Shown: one piece after another, positions 21,187 through 33,600 of the stretch | Numbering within the stretch: position 1 is the stretch's first letter | Layout: each line of letters opens with the position of its first letter | DNA from: Gnetum montanum | Taxonomy: Eukaryota > Streptophyta > Gnetopsida > Gnetales > Gnetaceae | Length of the DNA stretch: 58,609 bases | Reading direction: 5' to 3' | Assembly (NCBI GenBank): GCA_015680685.1 | Contig: MNCI01033529.1 | Coordinates: 338,260-396,868, forward strand | Position numbers and translations under genes: made by a program | The notes under the pieces: model-generated | Database searches by the model: none | Told to the model about the DNA's origin: nothing | What the model saw: only the letters and a program-made list of their open reading frames with translations

Positions 21187-22389
21187 GCATCAAGACCCCT
21201 TGGATCTATTGGACCAGTTTCAAAATTTTTTTTACAGCATTTGTTTTAAAAAGTTTATAACTCAGTGCTGTCCAGTAGAAGCCCAGTAGAATGTAACCTG
21301 TTTCAGTTTCAATTTCAATAGAATTTTATTTACATGGAACTCAGTGCTGTCCAGTAGAAGCCCAGTAGAATGTAACCTGTTTCAGTTTCAATTTCAATAG
21401 AATTTTATTTACATGGTCACCCTGTATCGTGATTGTTGTAAGAAATGCATCTCAACGGTTATCCTCTTATAAAAAGAGGCACAGATCAGCATTGCCATTG
21501 GATCCTTTCAAAGATGAACTCGAATGCCTTATGTAGCTTGCTGCTGACATTTTCTTGAAGGTAATCTAGCAACGTTATTTGCAAAGCAGTGAATTCTTGG
21601 ATCCACATGGTAAATGTTTACAACATACCTGCTATGTTGATTTTTTCCTTTTGGGAACAAACCTATTTTGTCAGTTACCTCCTCTCGTTCTTAGTTTACA
21701 AAGAAGGATGCGCTTAGGGTAATATCTCCAGCCTGACCTATCGAGAATTCTTTCATTCTTGGAGATTTTCCAATGCGAAATTCACATGTTACAAATGTAG
21801 CAACTGTCCAGCACTATATTGAAATGAATGTCCAGACTGCTAATTCATTCGGGTAGACAAGTGAGTAGCATGTTGTTGATTGTGACCCTATATATGTGCT
21901 CTTCCTCAAGATTGATCCTTGCATGTTGTCATGCCTGTTTTGTTTCGGCCTTGTCGCCTGTTTTGCTATCATGTTCTATCAGTATTTGATCATTTTATTA
22001 TAGCTTTTTGATTTTGCTAGAACAAATAGAAACAATATGTTTAAATATAGCAATCTGTACGATTTTCTTTTAAACTAATATTTCCAACTTGCAGCCTGTA
22101 TCTTACCATTATAGGCACTAATTGGAAGAATAATTACAGACAAGGAAACTTAAAAAGGTACTTGATCAGATTGGATGCCAAGTGGAACTTGAAGGTGGCC
22201 TGGATAATTACAATGCAACTAATGAGGTTTGTCCTCGGATGTTCTTAACATGGAAATATAATTTACTTGTTATCTGTATGGTTCCTTACAGTAACTCACG
22301 TACATTTGCAGTTTGCACCAGTGATTGTGGAAACTGACGTGATCACGGAGGCAGATCCAGACGTGTAGTTCCTGGATATCAGAAGATAT
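21187..22389 (+). pseudogene. Exon-like segments of an unrecognised broken gene
   Basis: Several open, splice-bounded pieces lie in order on the plus strand. From 21187 (after TTATAG): DPLDLLDQFQNFFYSICF. From about 21441 to 21560: YKKRHRSALPLDPFKDELEC, then TAG, then LAADIFLK before GTAATC. From about 21733: YREFFHSWRFSN and a CYKC.NC...NECPDC zinc-ribbon-like cluster, with TGA and TAA inside. 22140-22226 (29 codons; KKVLDQIGCQVELEGGLDNY) joins in phase 0 across an 85-bp intron to 22312-22389 (FAPVIVETDVITEADPDV, TAG, FLDIRRY), which ends at a perfect GTAAGT donor. The stops make it a relic. I do not recognise the protein. With 5460-5715 it may be one host gene split by element F. Confidence 0.4.
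21260..21416. repeat. Perfect 79-bp tandem duplication
   Basis: The unit starting ACTCAGTGCTGTCC at 21260 repeats at 21339 with no visible difference over 78 bp. It overlaps the 3' part of the exon-like segment at 21187 and is recent, since surrounding repeats are diverged. Confidence 0.9.
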
Positions 22390-23046
22390 GTAAGTCACAG
22401 TAAACCTAGTAATGATGTCTGATGACCTTGTGGCATTATTTGAATTGCTACCCAATGTACATGCTTGGAAGCAAAAAGGCTCGTTTGTTTGGAGCTAAGA
22501 TCACCGTTGGTCTTGTATTTTAGGCATTTTGTTATGAAATTCAAGAAATTAGCTAAATGGGAAATTTCAGTGGCAATTTAGATAGATGATTTCAGTTGCC
22601 GCTTAAGATTGAAGTACCTAGATGCGCAAGTAATCAGATAGAAGTTGCCCAAATTTTTCTGAAAACAGTAAATTTGGAAAGAAAATTTTAACTATTTTAT
22701 GCAGATGTTTGGGATGGCAAACACTCTAAACAGCAAGCAATCGTCCAATGGGTAAATATGACTTCGTGTCCTCGCATTGTTTGAAGTGTATTTAAAGGGT
22801 CGCTGCCCACAGACAATAGCCGACACTAAATTTGTCGCGAGTGAGAAAAAACCACGGCATTGCGCCAAATTGAACAAGCATGATATAATTTCCATGGTCA
22901 TCAAGAGCGTGTATGAACAAAATTACATATTATTTCATGACAAATGACCTGGTCCAACGGGTTTGCATTAAAGTCGTTACATCTTGACTAAACGTCTGAC
23001 CAGAAATAGGAATGTCTTTACCATAGTCTCTCCCCATTTTACGATG
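22390..23046. other. 3' flank of the multicopper oxidase, no gene seen
   Basis: AT-rich DNA between the GTAAGT donor of the exon-like relic and the stop codon of the minus-strand oxidase. No further exon, repeat or RNA was recognised. Confidence 0.5.
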
Positions 23047-24929
23047 TCAGGGTACAACGATCAACGGCCTCATCATTTCATTACCTTTATGCTCAAGCAT
23101 ATGGCAGTGATAGACGTAGCCAGGAAATGCAGATGCGTGGAAAGGATATGGGGTTCCTGGTGAATCCAATAGGGAGAAGCGCATAAAGACCCTGGTAACA
23201 TAGCCAGGGTCGGTTCGGAAAACGTTCTTCCAACCACTCTCTGACGGCAGGGGATCACTGACCCTGCACACAGCATGTTTGTCAAGTCCACACATAACGG
23301 CATCATTCATCATCATCATACAGTCTGAGAAATTATCCACGTCAATGAGCTCAATTCGCCGAAGCACCCTTCCATGTCTCAGATGCACGTGCAAGGGGTG
23401 GGACTCCATGTCCAGATTGATGAAATCCCAAATTTCATCCGCGCCCTGTTTGACAATCTCCGTCGAAGGATCCGTGAATTTAGCCTTATTTATAACCAGC
23501 GACGTGACCGCCATGGTTTCGTCGTTGCTCATGTACATGGACAGGGTGATATTTCGTTTCAGCACTGCGGAGCGCTCGTCTGACTCGGGGTAGGCCATCA
23601 ACTGACCAGGGACGTTGCTTCTGTCGTCAACCCTTTGTTTTGCCACAATAAACTTCATCAATTGAGCCATGGAGCTCCCAGTTCCAGCCATGGGGTCCAT
23701 CGCCATCGAGCTTCCAGACATTGGGCCCGACGGATAGATCGAGGAAGCAGAATTGGTGAGCAGAATTTGGCTGTGGTTGCTCCCCCGGAAATCTATAACA
23801 ATGTCGGCAATCTCCGACGGTGATAGCAGAACGCTTTTAGTCTTCACGGGCCGACGGAAGTACGCGGAATCTGCACCTATCTGCATCATACTCATGTTCT
23901 CGTCGGACAGAGCCAACCCTATGAACCTGGAGTTGCAGGCGTTTATGATTCGGAAACGGTACTTTCTTCTCTTCACCTCCAGAAACGGCCACGCCTTGCC
24001 GTTGACGGTCATCGTGTCGCCGACGTACTCTGGCTGTGAGATAGACACAAGACAAATACCCTAACGTCAACACAAAACGACGGCCTCATGGCAAAAAGAG
24101 AAACAGGAGATGAAATTAGCAGCAGCACCTGCCACTCAGGATGGACAGAGGGGTCTACGCCGGTGGAGTTGATGAAGATGGAGCCGTCCATGTTAAAGGT
24201 TTTGTCGGAGATCACGAGGACTCGATCTCGGCTCCTGCCGCGAGGAAGGCGGAGATGGGTCTCGGCAGAGGCGTTGCGGATGATATAAGCACCAGCAAGA
24301 CCGGCATGGATGTTGACCCTGGTGAGCCCCAGGGCGTGGTCGTGGTACCACAGATTGCCGGGCTGCTGAACGTTAGGGTAGCGATAAGTGCGGAGAGCCC
24401 AGGCAGGGCCCGTCTCGTTGAAGCCGGCGGTGAACCAGGCCGTGGGGAAACCGTCGCTCTGGGGGTCAGCCACAGCGCCGTGGCGGGGCACAGCCGATGG
24501 CACCGTGGCCGCGGCAGCGGCAGCTGGTTCTCCCACCTCACTCACTCACTCTCCTTGTTGGGCCTCCATGATGGGCCCCGGCACGGCACGCTGGCCTCCG
24601 CCTACGCCTCCGCAGTGCCGTAAGCGAAGACGGTGGAGGGCGGCAGGTGCCTGTGAAACTTCCATTTTTTTTGGTACATGCCCATGCGCAGTTCCGCCGG
24701 TTTGGTCATGCCTTCGACGAAACTGTACCCTCGGATCTGGGACATGTCTGGCACCTCATCACACGTACTTGGTTAGGAGGAGGTGCATGGGCATGTTGTT
24801 GTTCTTGTCCGTGGCTTTGAACGTTCCTAGCGCACGAAGCAGCATCATCGGTAGCAGGAGCACTGGCAATGGCAGTAGCAGCTGCAGAGGCGTGATTTCT
24901 CTGCTGCTGCTGCTGCTGTTGCTGTGTGC
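23047..24929 (-). pseudogene. LPR1/LPR2-type multicopper oxidase, exon 1 disrupted
   Basis: Plant LOW PHOSPHATE ROOT proteins are secreted or ER/cell-wall multicopper oxidases (ferroxidases) in root phosphate sensing. Exon 2 (23047-24033) is fully open: [51 protein letters not shown], the HPLHVHL copper site, WKNVFRTDPGYVTRVF and the HCHMLEHKGNEM type-1/3 copper motif. A 95-bp GT-AG intron (24034-24128) separates exon 1 (24129-24929), which has a hydrophobic N-terminus (LQLLLPLPVLLLPMMLL), MGMYQKKWKFHRHLPPSTVF and [11 protein letters not shown]. Exon 1 lesions are a 1-nt insertion near 24761, TAG at 24602-24604, a 5-bp duplication at about 24580-24589, a slipped GTGA repeat with TGA near 24540, and a gap removing the HxHG copper motif (only PRHG remains, near 24480). 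Confidence 0.85.
24034..24128 (-). other. Intron of the LPR-like gene
   Basis: Exon 1 ends HPEWQ at CTGAGTGGCAG|GTGCTG and exon 2 starts CCAGAGTACGTCG after TCTCACAG. Joining them gives HPEWQPEYVG, the continuous sequence expected in this family, so the intron is well supported. Confidence 0.85.
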
Positions 24930-26384
24930 CATACTGATCCTGCCTGCCTGCACAGCGCTCCCTCCCTCCCTAGCTTAGTATCTATGGTTTGCTTCTCTGT
25001 TACTGTAACCCCTCTTTCCACTAGACTCTGGTGGCAGACTGGCGTTCACAGTCCAAAATTTTGTGCTCGTCGGCACTTCGCCTCTAGGGCGTGTTTGGTT
25101 CCTGATTTCCGGTACTTAATATCCATTGAAAGATGTTGACTCTCAAATACTGCATCCGCTAGATTCCACATCTGGAGATAGAATATTTCAAAACAAAAAA
25201 TCAAAAGAAAAAGGGGCATACCATGGTACACAGGAAATCTTCAATTTTACCTATGCAAAACGACGCAAATTTTTTTCACTTGAAAGGTGTGATGAGCGTG
25301 AGCGTTTTCAACGTCCACCGGTTTAGGATATCAAACATGCCTTTTAAAATACCTATAGCCTCCTTCCTTGCGCCTTTAAATCGGTGATTTATGCTCTGCG
25401 TTGAAGTTAAAATATCGTACTGCCTTCACCGTGTTTCGGACAACACATCCAATCCCTGCAATGAGTGGTGTAGCAGGCACATGATTGAAGGATTGTTCTT
25501 TACCAATCAAGTTCTTTGACGTAAGCAAACTCTAGACAGACGAGACGTGGAGTAATGACTAACAAATGCTAGCCTCTGCTTTTCATTCAACGCAGCGCCG
25601 TGTCAGCTACCCATGCAATTTCACATGGAACGAATGCTATCTATGCATTCCTACGTTTCCCTGCCTCCCTCATCCTCGATGGTCAGAAGGATGCGGCTAT
25701 TTTTTCCCAAAAATTCAATGACCGCTGAGAATAGCTTCGACGAACTGATTATGGCCTACCCAAACGGTGCGCGACGCTGTGAGCTGCAGCTTGCTGAGCG
25801 AGAAAAACCGCATACGTAAAGCGGATCATCACGATGAATTTTATACGGCTGTTTGCAGTTTTATTTTGCATATTGGGTAAATTTTAACTCGCTCCCTAAA
25901 ATTCAAAATGTACCGTATATATTTGACACTCATTACAAGTTGGCTACTTTGATTTTACATTGTGAGATTTAATGTTACATTGTGTGATAGTATGCCATAA
26001 AAAATGAACTGTTCATCATATAATGCACGCACATCATCTTCATGTACGTGCACCACGAAATGCAATGTGAGCAGGTAAAGTCTTAGGACGAAGAAGGGAC
26101 GCAAAGTGCAATAACGTATGAATAACAGTGAGAGAGTTTCGAAGGTAGAGGTTTGAGGGCCATAAAATACTTTGAGTTGAAGTGTTAGAAAATTCATTCC
26201 AACTTGGTAGTACCAAGCAACATAACTCCATTTTGTTATCCTTTTCGTAGACATCTTCATCTTACCATCATGTTAGTAGAATCACATGGGACTTGATTCT
26301 GCAATGGTCATAGATATGTAGGTAGCTCGGATTCAATAGTTCTAGTGTAGTAGTGTGTTGAATCTTATACCAAATCGTGAGGGG
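24930..26384. other. Upstream flank of the oxidase, no gene seen
   Basis: The region upstream of the minus-strand gene. I found no convincing TATA box, coding frame or repeat. Small open frames at 25613-25819 and 25955-26260 have no recognisable motif. AGGGG at 26380-26384 is the left target duplication of element X. Confidence 0.45.
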
Positions 26385-26673
26385 TGTTTAAAAAAATCAT
26401 GGTCTGCAAAATTTGTTATTCACAAATATTACCAGCACAAAAAATAACATAACATAACTAGGAAATAAAACTTGAAGAATAGAGTGAGAGTAAAACAAAG
26501 GAGATAAACAGGAAAGCAACTTTTTGAGTTTTACAATATCTTCAAAACTATAGAGATACATAGAGATGTTTACAAAGATCAGAAGTTAGTTGCTTCCACA
26601 TAGCAACCCTTACACAAGATACCACACACTTTCAACTCACACTCCATAATTAGCCCAAGATGAATTTAAATGG
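26385..26673 (-). repeat. X LTR1, left half
   Basis: Matches 48929-49145 (Xs LTR2), with about 85 bp more than LTR2. It stops at AATGG (26669-26673), where A inserted. Confidence 0.75.
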
Positions 26674-27528
26674 TGATGAGTGGTGAGGTACCCCTATGCC
26701 CAACCATACGAATCACAAGCGTTCACATGCGATCTGATTGAATTCCGCAAACTTTAATTACCAAATATGCTAGAGCTAAACAATGTATGCGTGTTGTCCT
26801 TTCATTGTCTTCCTAGTCTAACTTGTGATATGCAAATGTATGGTTAAGTGCAACTAAGGCATAAGATTTTTACTATTTTGTGTTTTATCAATTGATCGCC
26901 TAAAACAAGAATAAAAGAGAGAGTAATTAAGTGCTAAGTAAACTATGGTCTAATCTAACCTAACACAAGTAACTGTTCCCACTTCTCAGACACATCTTGA
27001 ACTTTGTGTAAACACTGCTGGGTCGTCAAACGCTAACCATTTCTGAGCTATCAAGTGTAACACATATGTTCGAAGGGGTCATGCTTGTGTAATTTAATGA
27101 GTTGCTTAATTAATCAAAATTAATTGCTACATGAATAACATTAATATAAACTGCATGAAATCACAATATATAAATGCATAAGAAAGAAAGTCTCAAGTGC
27201 TGCAAGAATGAATCAAAGAGCTCGTCTTTATTGGCAACACAGTGGTGTGTTTAGGTACATCAATGCTTAAATAAAGATTCGATCACACTTAGACCTCTTG
27301 TTGTTGGCACTTGGAAAATATTCTAACTCTCAAATGAACAAATTGCAAGAGTTTCGTTACTTGACTGCCAACAAACTACTCCCAATCGTGTGCCTGGGAG
27401 TTGTATTTATAGACTCGAGAGTAACCCATCGATATCACATGCATGATATCGCATCATGGGTCACAATATCAGGTACCCGATATTGCAGTCGCTTCAATAT
27501 CGGAGCATATGAAAAACATGATTCATCA
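26674..27528 (-). repeat. A 3' LTR (855 bp)
   Basis: Bounded by TGATGAGTGG... and ...GATTCATCA (TG..CA on the minus strand). TATA box at 27404-27411 (minus CTATAAATAC). A palindrome cassette lies upstream at 27425-27505. The polypurine tract is just inside at 27529-27540. Confidence 0.85.
27425..27505 (-). promoter_or_regulatory. GATATC palindrome cassette in A U3
   Basis: It contains a 36-bp dyad at 27425-27460 (CCCAT / ATGGG outer arms, GATATCA / TGATATC inner arms around CATGCA), followed by further ATATC and CGATATTG motifs. It sits directly upstream of the LTR TATA box on the minus strand, so an enhancer or silencing element is possible. Confidence 0.5.
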
Positions 27529-27848
27529 TACCCCTACGATTGAATGAAAACTCATTCTCGAATACAGAAGAAGAGGAACAAGTCCTTTACAAAATATATT
27601 AGGAGGTGTGGAATATTCAACTGACATGTAGAGTGACATAGAGAAAACAAACAAATACAGAAGTGCTCAAGCATACAACATTACAATTCTGTACAAGATT
27701 GGGTGTTCATTACAACAGGAAAGAACACCCTTGGATCCAATGGACATCCAACCCCTCTTAGCAACAAAAAAATGAGGAAAAAGCAGAAAAGATCCAGCGG
27801 TCATGAACAATGTCCTATGAATGATATTGTTGCATCCTCCTTGGTGAA
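27529..27848 (-). other. A polypurine tract and 3' internal end
   Basis: Minus strand ATCGTAGGGGTA directly precedes the 3' LTR; the preceding block GAGTTTTCATTCAATCG is also found before the C 3' LTR, and in altered form before that of B. The rest is non-coding. Confidence 0.7.
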
Positions 27849-28684
27849 TGATGAGTGGTAAGGTACCCCTACACTCAACCATACGAAACGAGCGTAGCAC
27901 ACGCGATCCAGTCGAACTCCGCAGACTAAGTGCCTACACGCCCCATGGAACACTTGAGGTTAGTCATTCGTTGTCTTCCCAGACTTACTTGTGGTTGTCA
28001 CAGTGTATGGTTAAGTAAGTTCGAGGTATATGATTTTTATAGTCTTTTATGTTTTTCTCCTATGCTATCGAGGTGAAGGGTTGAGAAACTAACTAACTCT
28101 AACTAATGACTAAGTCTAAATTACCTAGCGTTAGCATCTGTTCCCACTTACCGTACACACCCTGAACTAATGCAACCATGGCTACCAAATGCTAATCGTC
28201 ATTGGGATCACCACGCGTAACGAACGTGCTCGAAGTGGTCGTACTGAGGCACCTAACTAGGAGGAAAGGGTTGAGAGAATCTATTTAGCCTAAGTATGAT
28301 GAGCAGCCGATTCCTTGACTAACCGTACACATCTGGGACTACCACTGGGATTACCAAGCGTAGATCCTGGATACGCCACTGGGTTACCAAGTAGTCACAC
28401 TAGATGCTCGTAATCAAGTCGTACTCATACCGCATGCGATGAGGAACCGATTCCTTGACTATTTGTACACATCCTTAGATGCTTGTAATCAAGTTGTACT
28501 CATTCCACATTCTAGAAGTTTAAGGGTGAGAGAGAAAACAATAAATAAAATCCTATTCCATGCACTGCAAGGTTTATCNGGGACGATGTGATATCGCATA
28601 CGTGATATCGCAGGGGATGCGATATTACGACGGTCGCGATATCGCGTACGTGACATCACGGCTCATGCGAATCGCATCTCATCA
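27849..28684 (-). repeat. E: solo gypsy LTR inside A
   Basis: An 836-bp LTR of the same subfamily as D (58263-58609), ending ...CTCATCA, with GTGAA on the left (27844-27848) and TTGAA on the right (28685-28689), a target duplication with one change. No internal sequence accompanies it, so it is a product of LTR-LTR recombination. One N at 28579. Confidence 0.75.
28583..28675 (-). promoter_or_regulatory. GATATC palindrome cassette in E U3
   Basis: TGATATCGCA occurs twice in tandem, followed by a perfect 12-bp palindrome CGCGATATCGCG at 28635-28646 and ACGT cores (TACGTGA). It has the same position relative to the LTR end as in A and C but is more GC-rich. Confidence 0.5.
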
Positions 28685-28689
28685 TTGAA

Positions 28690-29608
28690 GACAGCCCCGC
28701 TTCTAATCCATGCTCCCCATTGCAATCACAACAAAATCAAGGATTAGTATATAAAGTGTAACATATAGCGGCTAAATACCTTGTCTCATTAGTGATTTTA
28801 TCTAGCCAAGTTGTTATTGTGATAGATTGGTTGCTTGATAATGTTAGTGGGAAGACTGACGAATGGGTTAAGTAAGAGAAGTGGTCCATAAAATTCAAAA
28901 AAAGCTTAACACAAGGAATACTACAAAGAGGGTATAGAAATTCACAATTATAAAAAGAAGGAATTCACTAAAAACAATTGTGAAGATGCATACAATTGGA
29001 TGACATGAATGGGGTAAATAAAAAGAATTCAATTGTAACAATGTTTAAGGGTAAAGAACTTAATTTAACCAAACCAAAAGATATGCAAGTGGGTCCTTCC
29101 CAAAGTAGGCATAGGCCTTTTATGCCCTTGCATAACTTCAAACCAAGGAGTCCATGGGCACCATGGATGATTAATGGTTATGGAAAGTTAAGTACAAACA
29201 CCCAAAAGTAACTAACTGAGAAACCTAACACATCAAACTAGAACATTGAATCAAAACATGAAATCGACAATGAGGTGAGGCATGAAAAGTATAGATGGAT
29301 GAGAGAGAAAATGGAATGGAGTTCCTAATTATGGTCACATGAAGTCTCGTGTGGAGTTTGTTATTAAATGACTCAGTAGGATCCATCCTTAGTCTAGACC
29401 AAAACCAACCACTTTCAGTGACTTCACATCGACATTCTAAAACTAGTCCATCGCCTGAGATACAAGAATGTTCCCATGAAACAACCACCATTTCAAATTG
29501 GAGAGAAAGTAGGAAGTGAGAAAGGGCCTTAGTTAGAGGACACAAGATAAGTCTCATAACCAGTGCTTGTAGCCCTTTTATTTGGTCTAAGGGGTGTGCT
29601 CTGAATTT

Positions 29609-29642
<34 letters not shown>

Positions 29643-30699
29643 AAGAAGAAGACCATACCATGCAAGGACTTATTTGACGTTTTGTTGTGGAATGACACAG
29701 ACCGGTGAGAAGCTCATGAGAACACTCCTGCACATAGGAAAACAGAAAAGCACGAAGAATACCGCATCCCTTTGAAGCCACACCCTGTCCAAACCTTTGG
29801 TTCCTGTCCAATTTCGGAAACTACACAAGTCACTAATTTATTAAGGTTGCATTAATGAAAAAGGGACTACATGTTTCCAAAGCAAGGAAAACCGTAGAGT
29901 ATGTGAATGGGTGGATGATGTCCCAATCATCAGTAATGACATTCAAAGTCAGAAACCGGACATCAACAATCAAATTACAAATGAAACATACCACCATGGA
30001 GTAGCACATTAGCATTGTACTTGTTATTAGTAGAAAGAGTAGAGAAACACACCAAACATAAGAAAATATAAAAGAAAGTAAAAGAGTATTCAATAAATAT
30101 TAAATATACTAATGATGGTGTAAAATAAAAACTTAGAAAAGATTAATAACCTGAAAAACAAAAAGGTGTAAAACAAAAAATATGAAAAAAAAGTTGTAAA
30201 ATCAAAAATGTGTAAAACAAAAAAGTCAAAAGACTAAGGAGCCGTGTAAAGTGTTAGTATGGGTGGCCATCTCCCCCATGACTAAGTTAGAAAGGGCTAA
30301 TCTGAAAGATTGAGCGTGGTTGTCCATCTAGCGAGGTGTTTGTTGAGTTGGTTGGCTTGAGCTCATGGAAAGGCTTCAAGTATTGGGTGTTGACTAATTG
30401 TTTCTTATCTGGGTTGTCAGTTTTATAGATAATCATGGCCCCAGATGTAAAAGTCTCATCAATAATGTAAGGTCCTTCCCATAATGTTTGAAATTTGGTT
30501 CATTGGGGTATGTGTGCAGGATTCCAGTAGAGAACCTTGTCCCCTAGTTGAAACTTGACTTTTCTTATTTTGAGGTCATGACATTTCTTGTTGAATCCCT
30601 TATGCATTTCATTGGATGACAGGGCCATTAACCAATTTTCATCTAGCAAGTTGAGGTTCATTAATCATTCTTTCTATGCTAGATTTAGATTCAGGTCAA
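28690..30699 (-). other. A 3' internal non-coding region
   Basis: Long 3' region typical of Athila/Tat elements. A block around 29560-29960 is recognisably shared with B (40240-40620) and with C (about 56280-56660, opposite strand). A (CT)n microsatellite lies at 29612-29641. I see no protein-like frame. Confidence 0.6.
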
Positions 30700-33600
30700 G
30701 GTCACAAACTGTAGAGAGTGTACGGAGCTTGGATTGGATGGGCAGTGTTGGTAGTTTTTTGTACACAAGCTCATAGGGAGAATAACCTATGGGAAGCTTC
30801 CATGTGGAGCGATAGGCCCAAAGGGCATCGTTTAATTTGGTGCTCTAGTCCCTTCAGTATTTGCTAATGGTGCACGTTAGAATTTTTGTTATCTCCCAAT
30901 TAGTGACCTTAGCTTGACCATTGGCTTGGGGTGATAAGGTGTTGTGAGTTTGTGCTCAACCCCCAAGCGCTACATAAATTTTTGGAAAGTGGCACCTGTA
31001 AAATGAGTTCCATTATCAGAAATTAATGCATGAGGCACACCAAACCTATTTATGATATTTTGTTGTACAAACGGAGTAGCAGTAGTGGATGTACAATTGG
31101 TAACGGCTGCTACTTCTGCCCACTTAGTGCAATAGTCAACTACGACTATGATATATGCCTTTTCATTTGACAAAGGTGCAATGGGACCCATAAAGTCAAT
31201 GCCCCAAATATGAAATGGCTCAAGAGGCTAAATCCATTGTTGTGGCCCCTCCATTTGAGTTGTCATTCCACTATCCCTTTGATAACGATCACAAGCGCAA
31301 ATGAATTGGTGTGCATCCTTGAAGATTGTTGGCCAATAATATCTTGCCATGAGGATTTTTATGGTCGTTCATCTCTCAGCATAATGGATCCCACAAGGGC
31401 CTTCGTGAGCATCCTGGAGAATGTGCAGTTGATCCGTATTAGGGACACACCAGCGTACTAGGCCATCAAGATAGACTTGCTAAAGGTTCCCGTTAATTTC
31501 CATAAAATGCTTGAACTGGTGCAGAAACTATTATTTCTTTCTAGTGTCTAGCCCTTGTGGTAGTTCTTGCTTGAGTAGATAAGTGAGGATGGTGTCATAC
31601 CATTTTGGTTCATTGGGCATTTATGCATTAATAGCCCCTACAAAGAGAGATTCATCAGGGAAATGGTTAGACAAGGGGCTCTCTTTCTCCTTGTCATCCC
31701 ATCTTAATTGTGATAAGTGGTCAATAACCACATTTTCTAGACCTTTTTAATCTACCATCGTGAGATCGAACTCTTGCAAAATCATGAGCCACCGTATAAC
31801 ACAGAGGTTCACTATTGGTTTATTCATTAGAAACCGGATGGCACTATGATCTATGTGCACCAACACTTTATAGCCAAGCACATAGTGCCTGAACTTCTCT
31901 AATGTGAACACCACTACCATTAATTCCTTTTCCTTGATGGTGTAGTCCAGTTGTGCACTTGTAATACTTTGGCTTACATAGTGAATATAATATGGATGTT
32001 TTTGATCATCTAATTGCATAAGCACTGCCCCCAAAGCATAATTTGATGCATCAGTCATCACATGAAATGGCTTGGACCGATTAGGTGCTTGTAGAATTGG
32101 GGTTTCAACAAGCTTCTGCTTCAGTTGCTAAAATGTTGTTTCACATGCAGGGGTCCAAAAAAATGATGCATCCTTCTTTGTTAATTCCACCAACAGTTTG
32201 GTGATTTTAGAAAAAATCTTGATGAAGTGTCAATAGTAGCTAGTATGACCAAGGAATGACTACACTTCTTTAACTATTTTCGATTGACAAGTTATTCCTT
32301 GGATGACCCTTATTTTTTCAGGGTCCACCTTGATTCTTGTTTTTGAGATACGATGCCTTTCTGGACCATAAGATGGCTCTTTTACCAATTAAGCTAGAGG
32401 TTTTTTTTGACACATCTCCTCAACACTTACTCAAGATGGTCCAAGGCTTACTCGAATGTAGCTCCATAGGTAGAAAAGTCATCCATGAAAACTTCTACCC
32501 CACTATGGATTTGTTGTTGGAAAATGCTAAGGACTAATCATTGAAATGTGGTTGGGGCATTACATAAATCGAATGGCATTTGATGGTAAGAAAAAGTTCC
32601 CCAAGGACTTGTGAAAGTTGTCTTCGCCTGGTCCTCTTGTGCAATCCGGATTTGGTTATAGCCACTATAACCATCCAGAAAGTTGTAATAGCTATGCCTA
32701 GAAATGGTGTCTAGCACTTGGTTGACAAAAGACACTGAAAATTATCTTTGAAAGTTTCCATATTGAGTAGCCATAAGTCAATGCACACCCACCATTTGCC
32801 TCCTTTCTTGGGTACGATCACGAGTGAACTAACCCACTCACTATCTGCAATAGGGTAGATGAATCCTGCCTTGAGGAGTTATTCAATATTCTCTTTGACA
32901 ATCTGCTTTAATTTGGGATTCAAACACTGCTGCGATTGTCATTTCGACTTAGTGGTGGGGTCAGTGTATATTCGGTGCTAGCATATTCTTAAATCCATTC
33001 TAGTAAGCTCGAAATATGACCAGGTAAAGGCTGCCAACCATTTTTCCACAACCTTCATCAACATCTTCTTTTGTTCTATAGCAAGCTTGGCATTAATAAT
33101 AATTGGCCTTCCATTTTTCAAGAACACATACTCCATTTTAGCTGGTAGTGTCTTCAATTCAAGGAGTTCTTGTTTAAAATTGTTAGGAATCTCCAACTCT
33201 CCCCAATTGACATCATCATTTACTCCTTTAGAGAGCTGATGCTGAACTTGCTTAGTAGGCTCCATGCACAATGTATTGCTACTAGAATCATCTAGTAGCC
33301 ACTAGGTGCCTTCTTGTTTTGTGGCTGTTGCATACAGATATCTTTGGATTTCAACTTCTAATGCACATTGCTTGCATGTAGAGATAGATGTTCACTTTAC
33401 TGACCATAACTTCTGCACATAATGACACCTTGAATCACTACACATGATACATTGAACCCTCTTCTTCTTGATCTTTCCAAATTCATTTTCTTTAGATATC
33501 TCCAAGGAAAGATCTCTAATGACCATTTTGGCATCAACAATGCTTAACCACGTGCTTTCCATAATAATTGGGAAGTCCCCCTTGCAATTCTCCACTTTGA

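Noticed and set aside
24388-24978. A 196-codon plus-strand open frame opposite the oxidase
   Set aside because: It is antisense to exon 1 of the multicopper oxidase, and its openness follows from GC-rich codons on the other strand.
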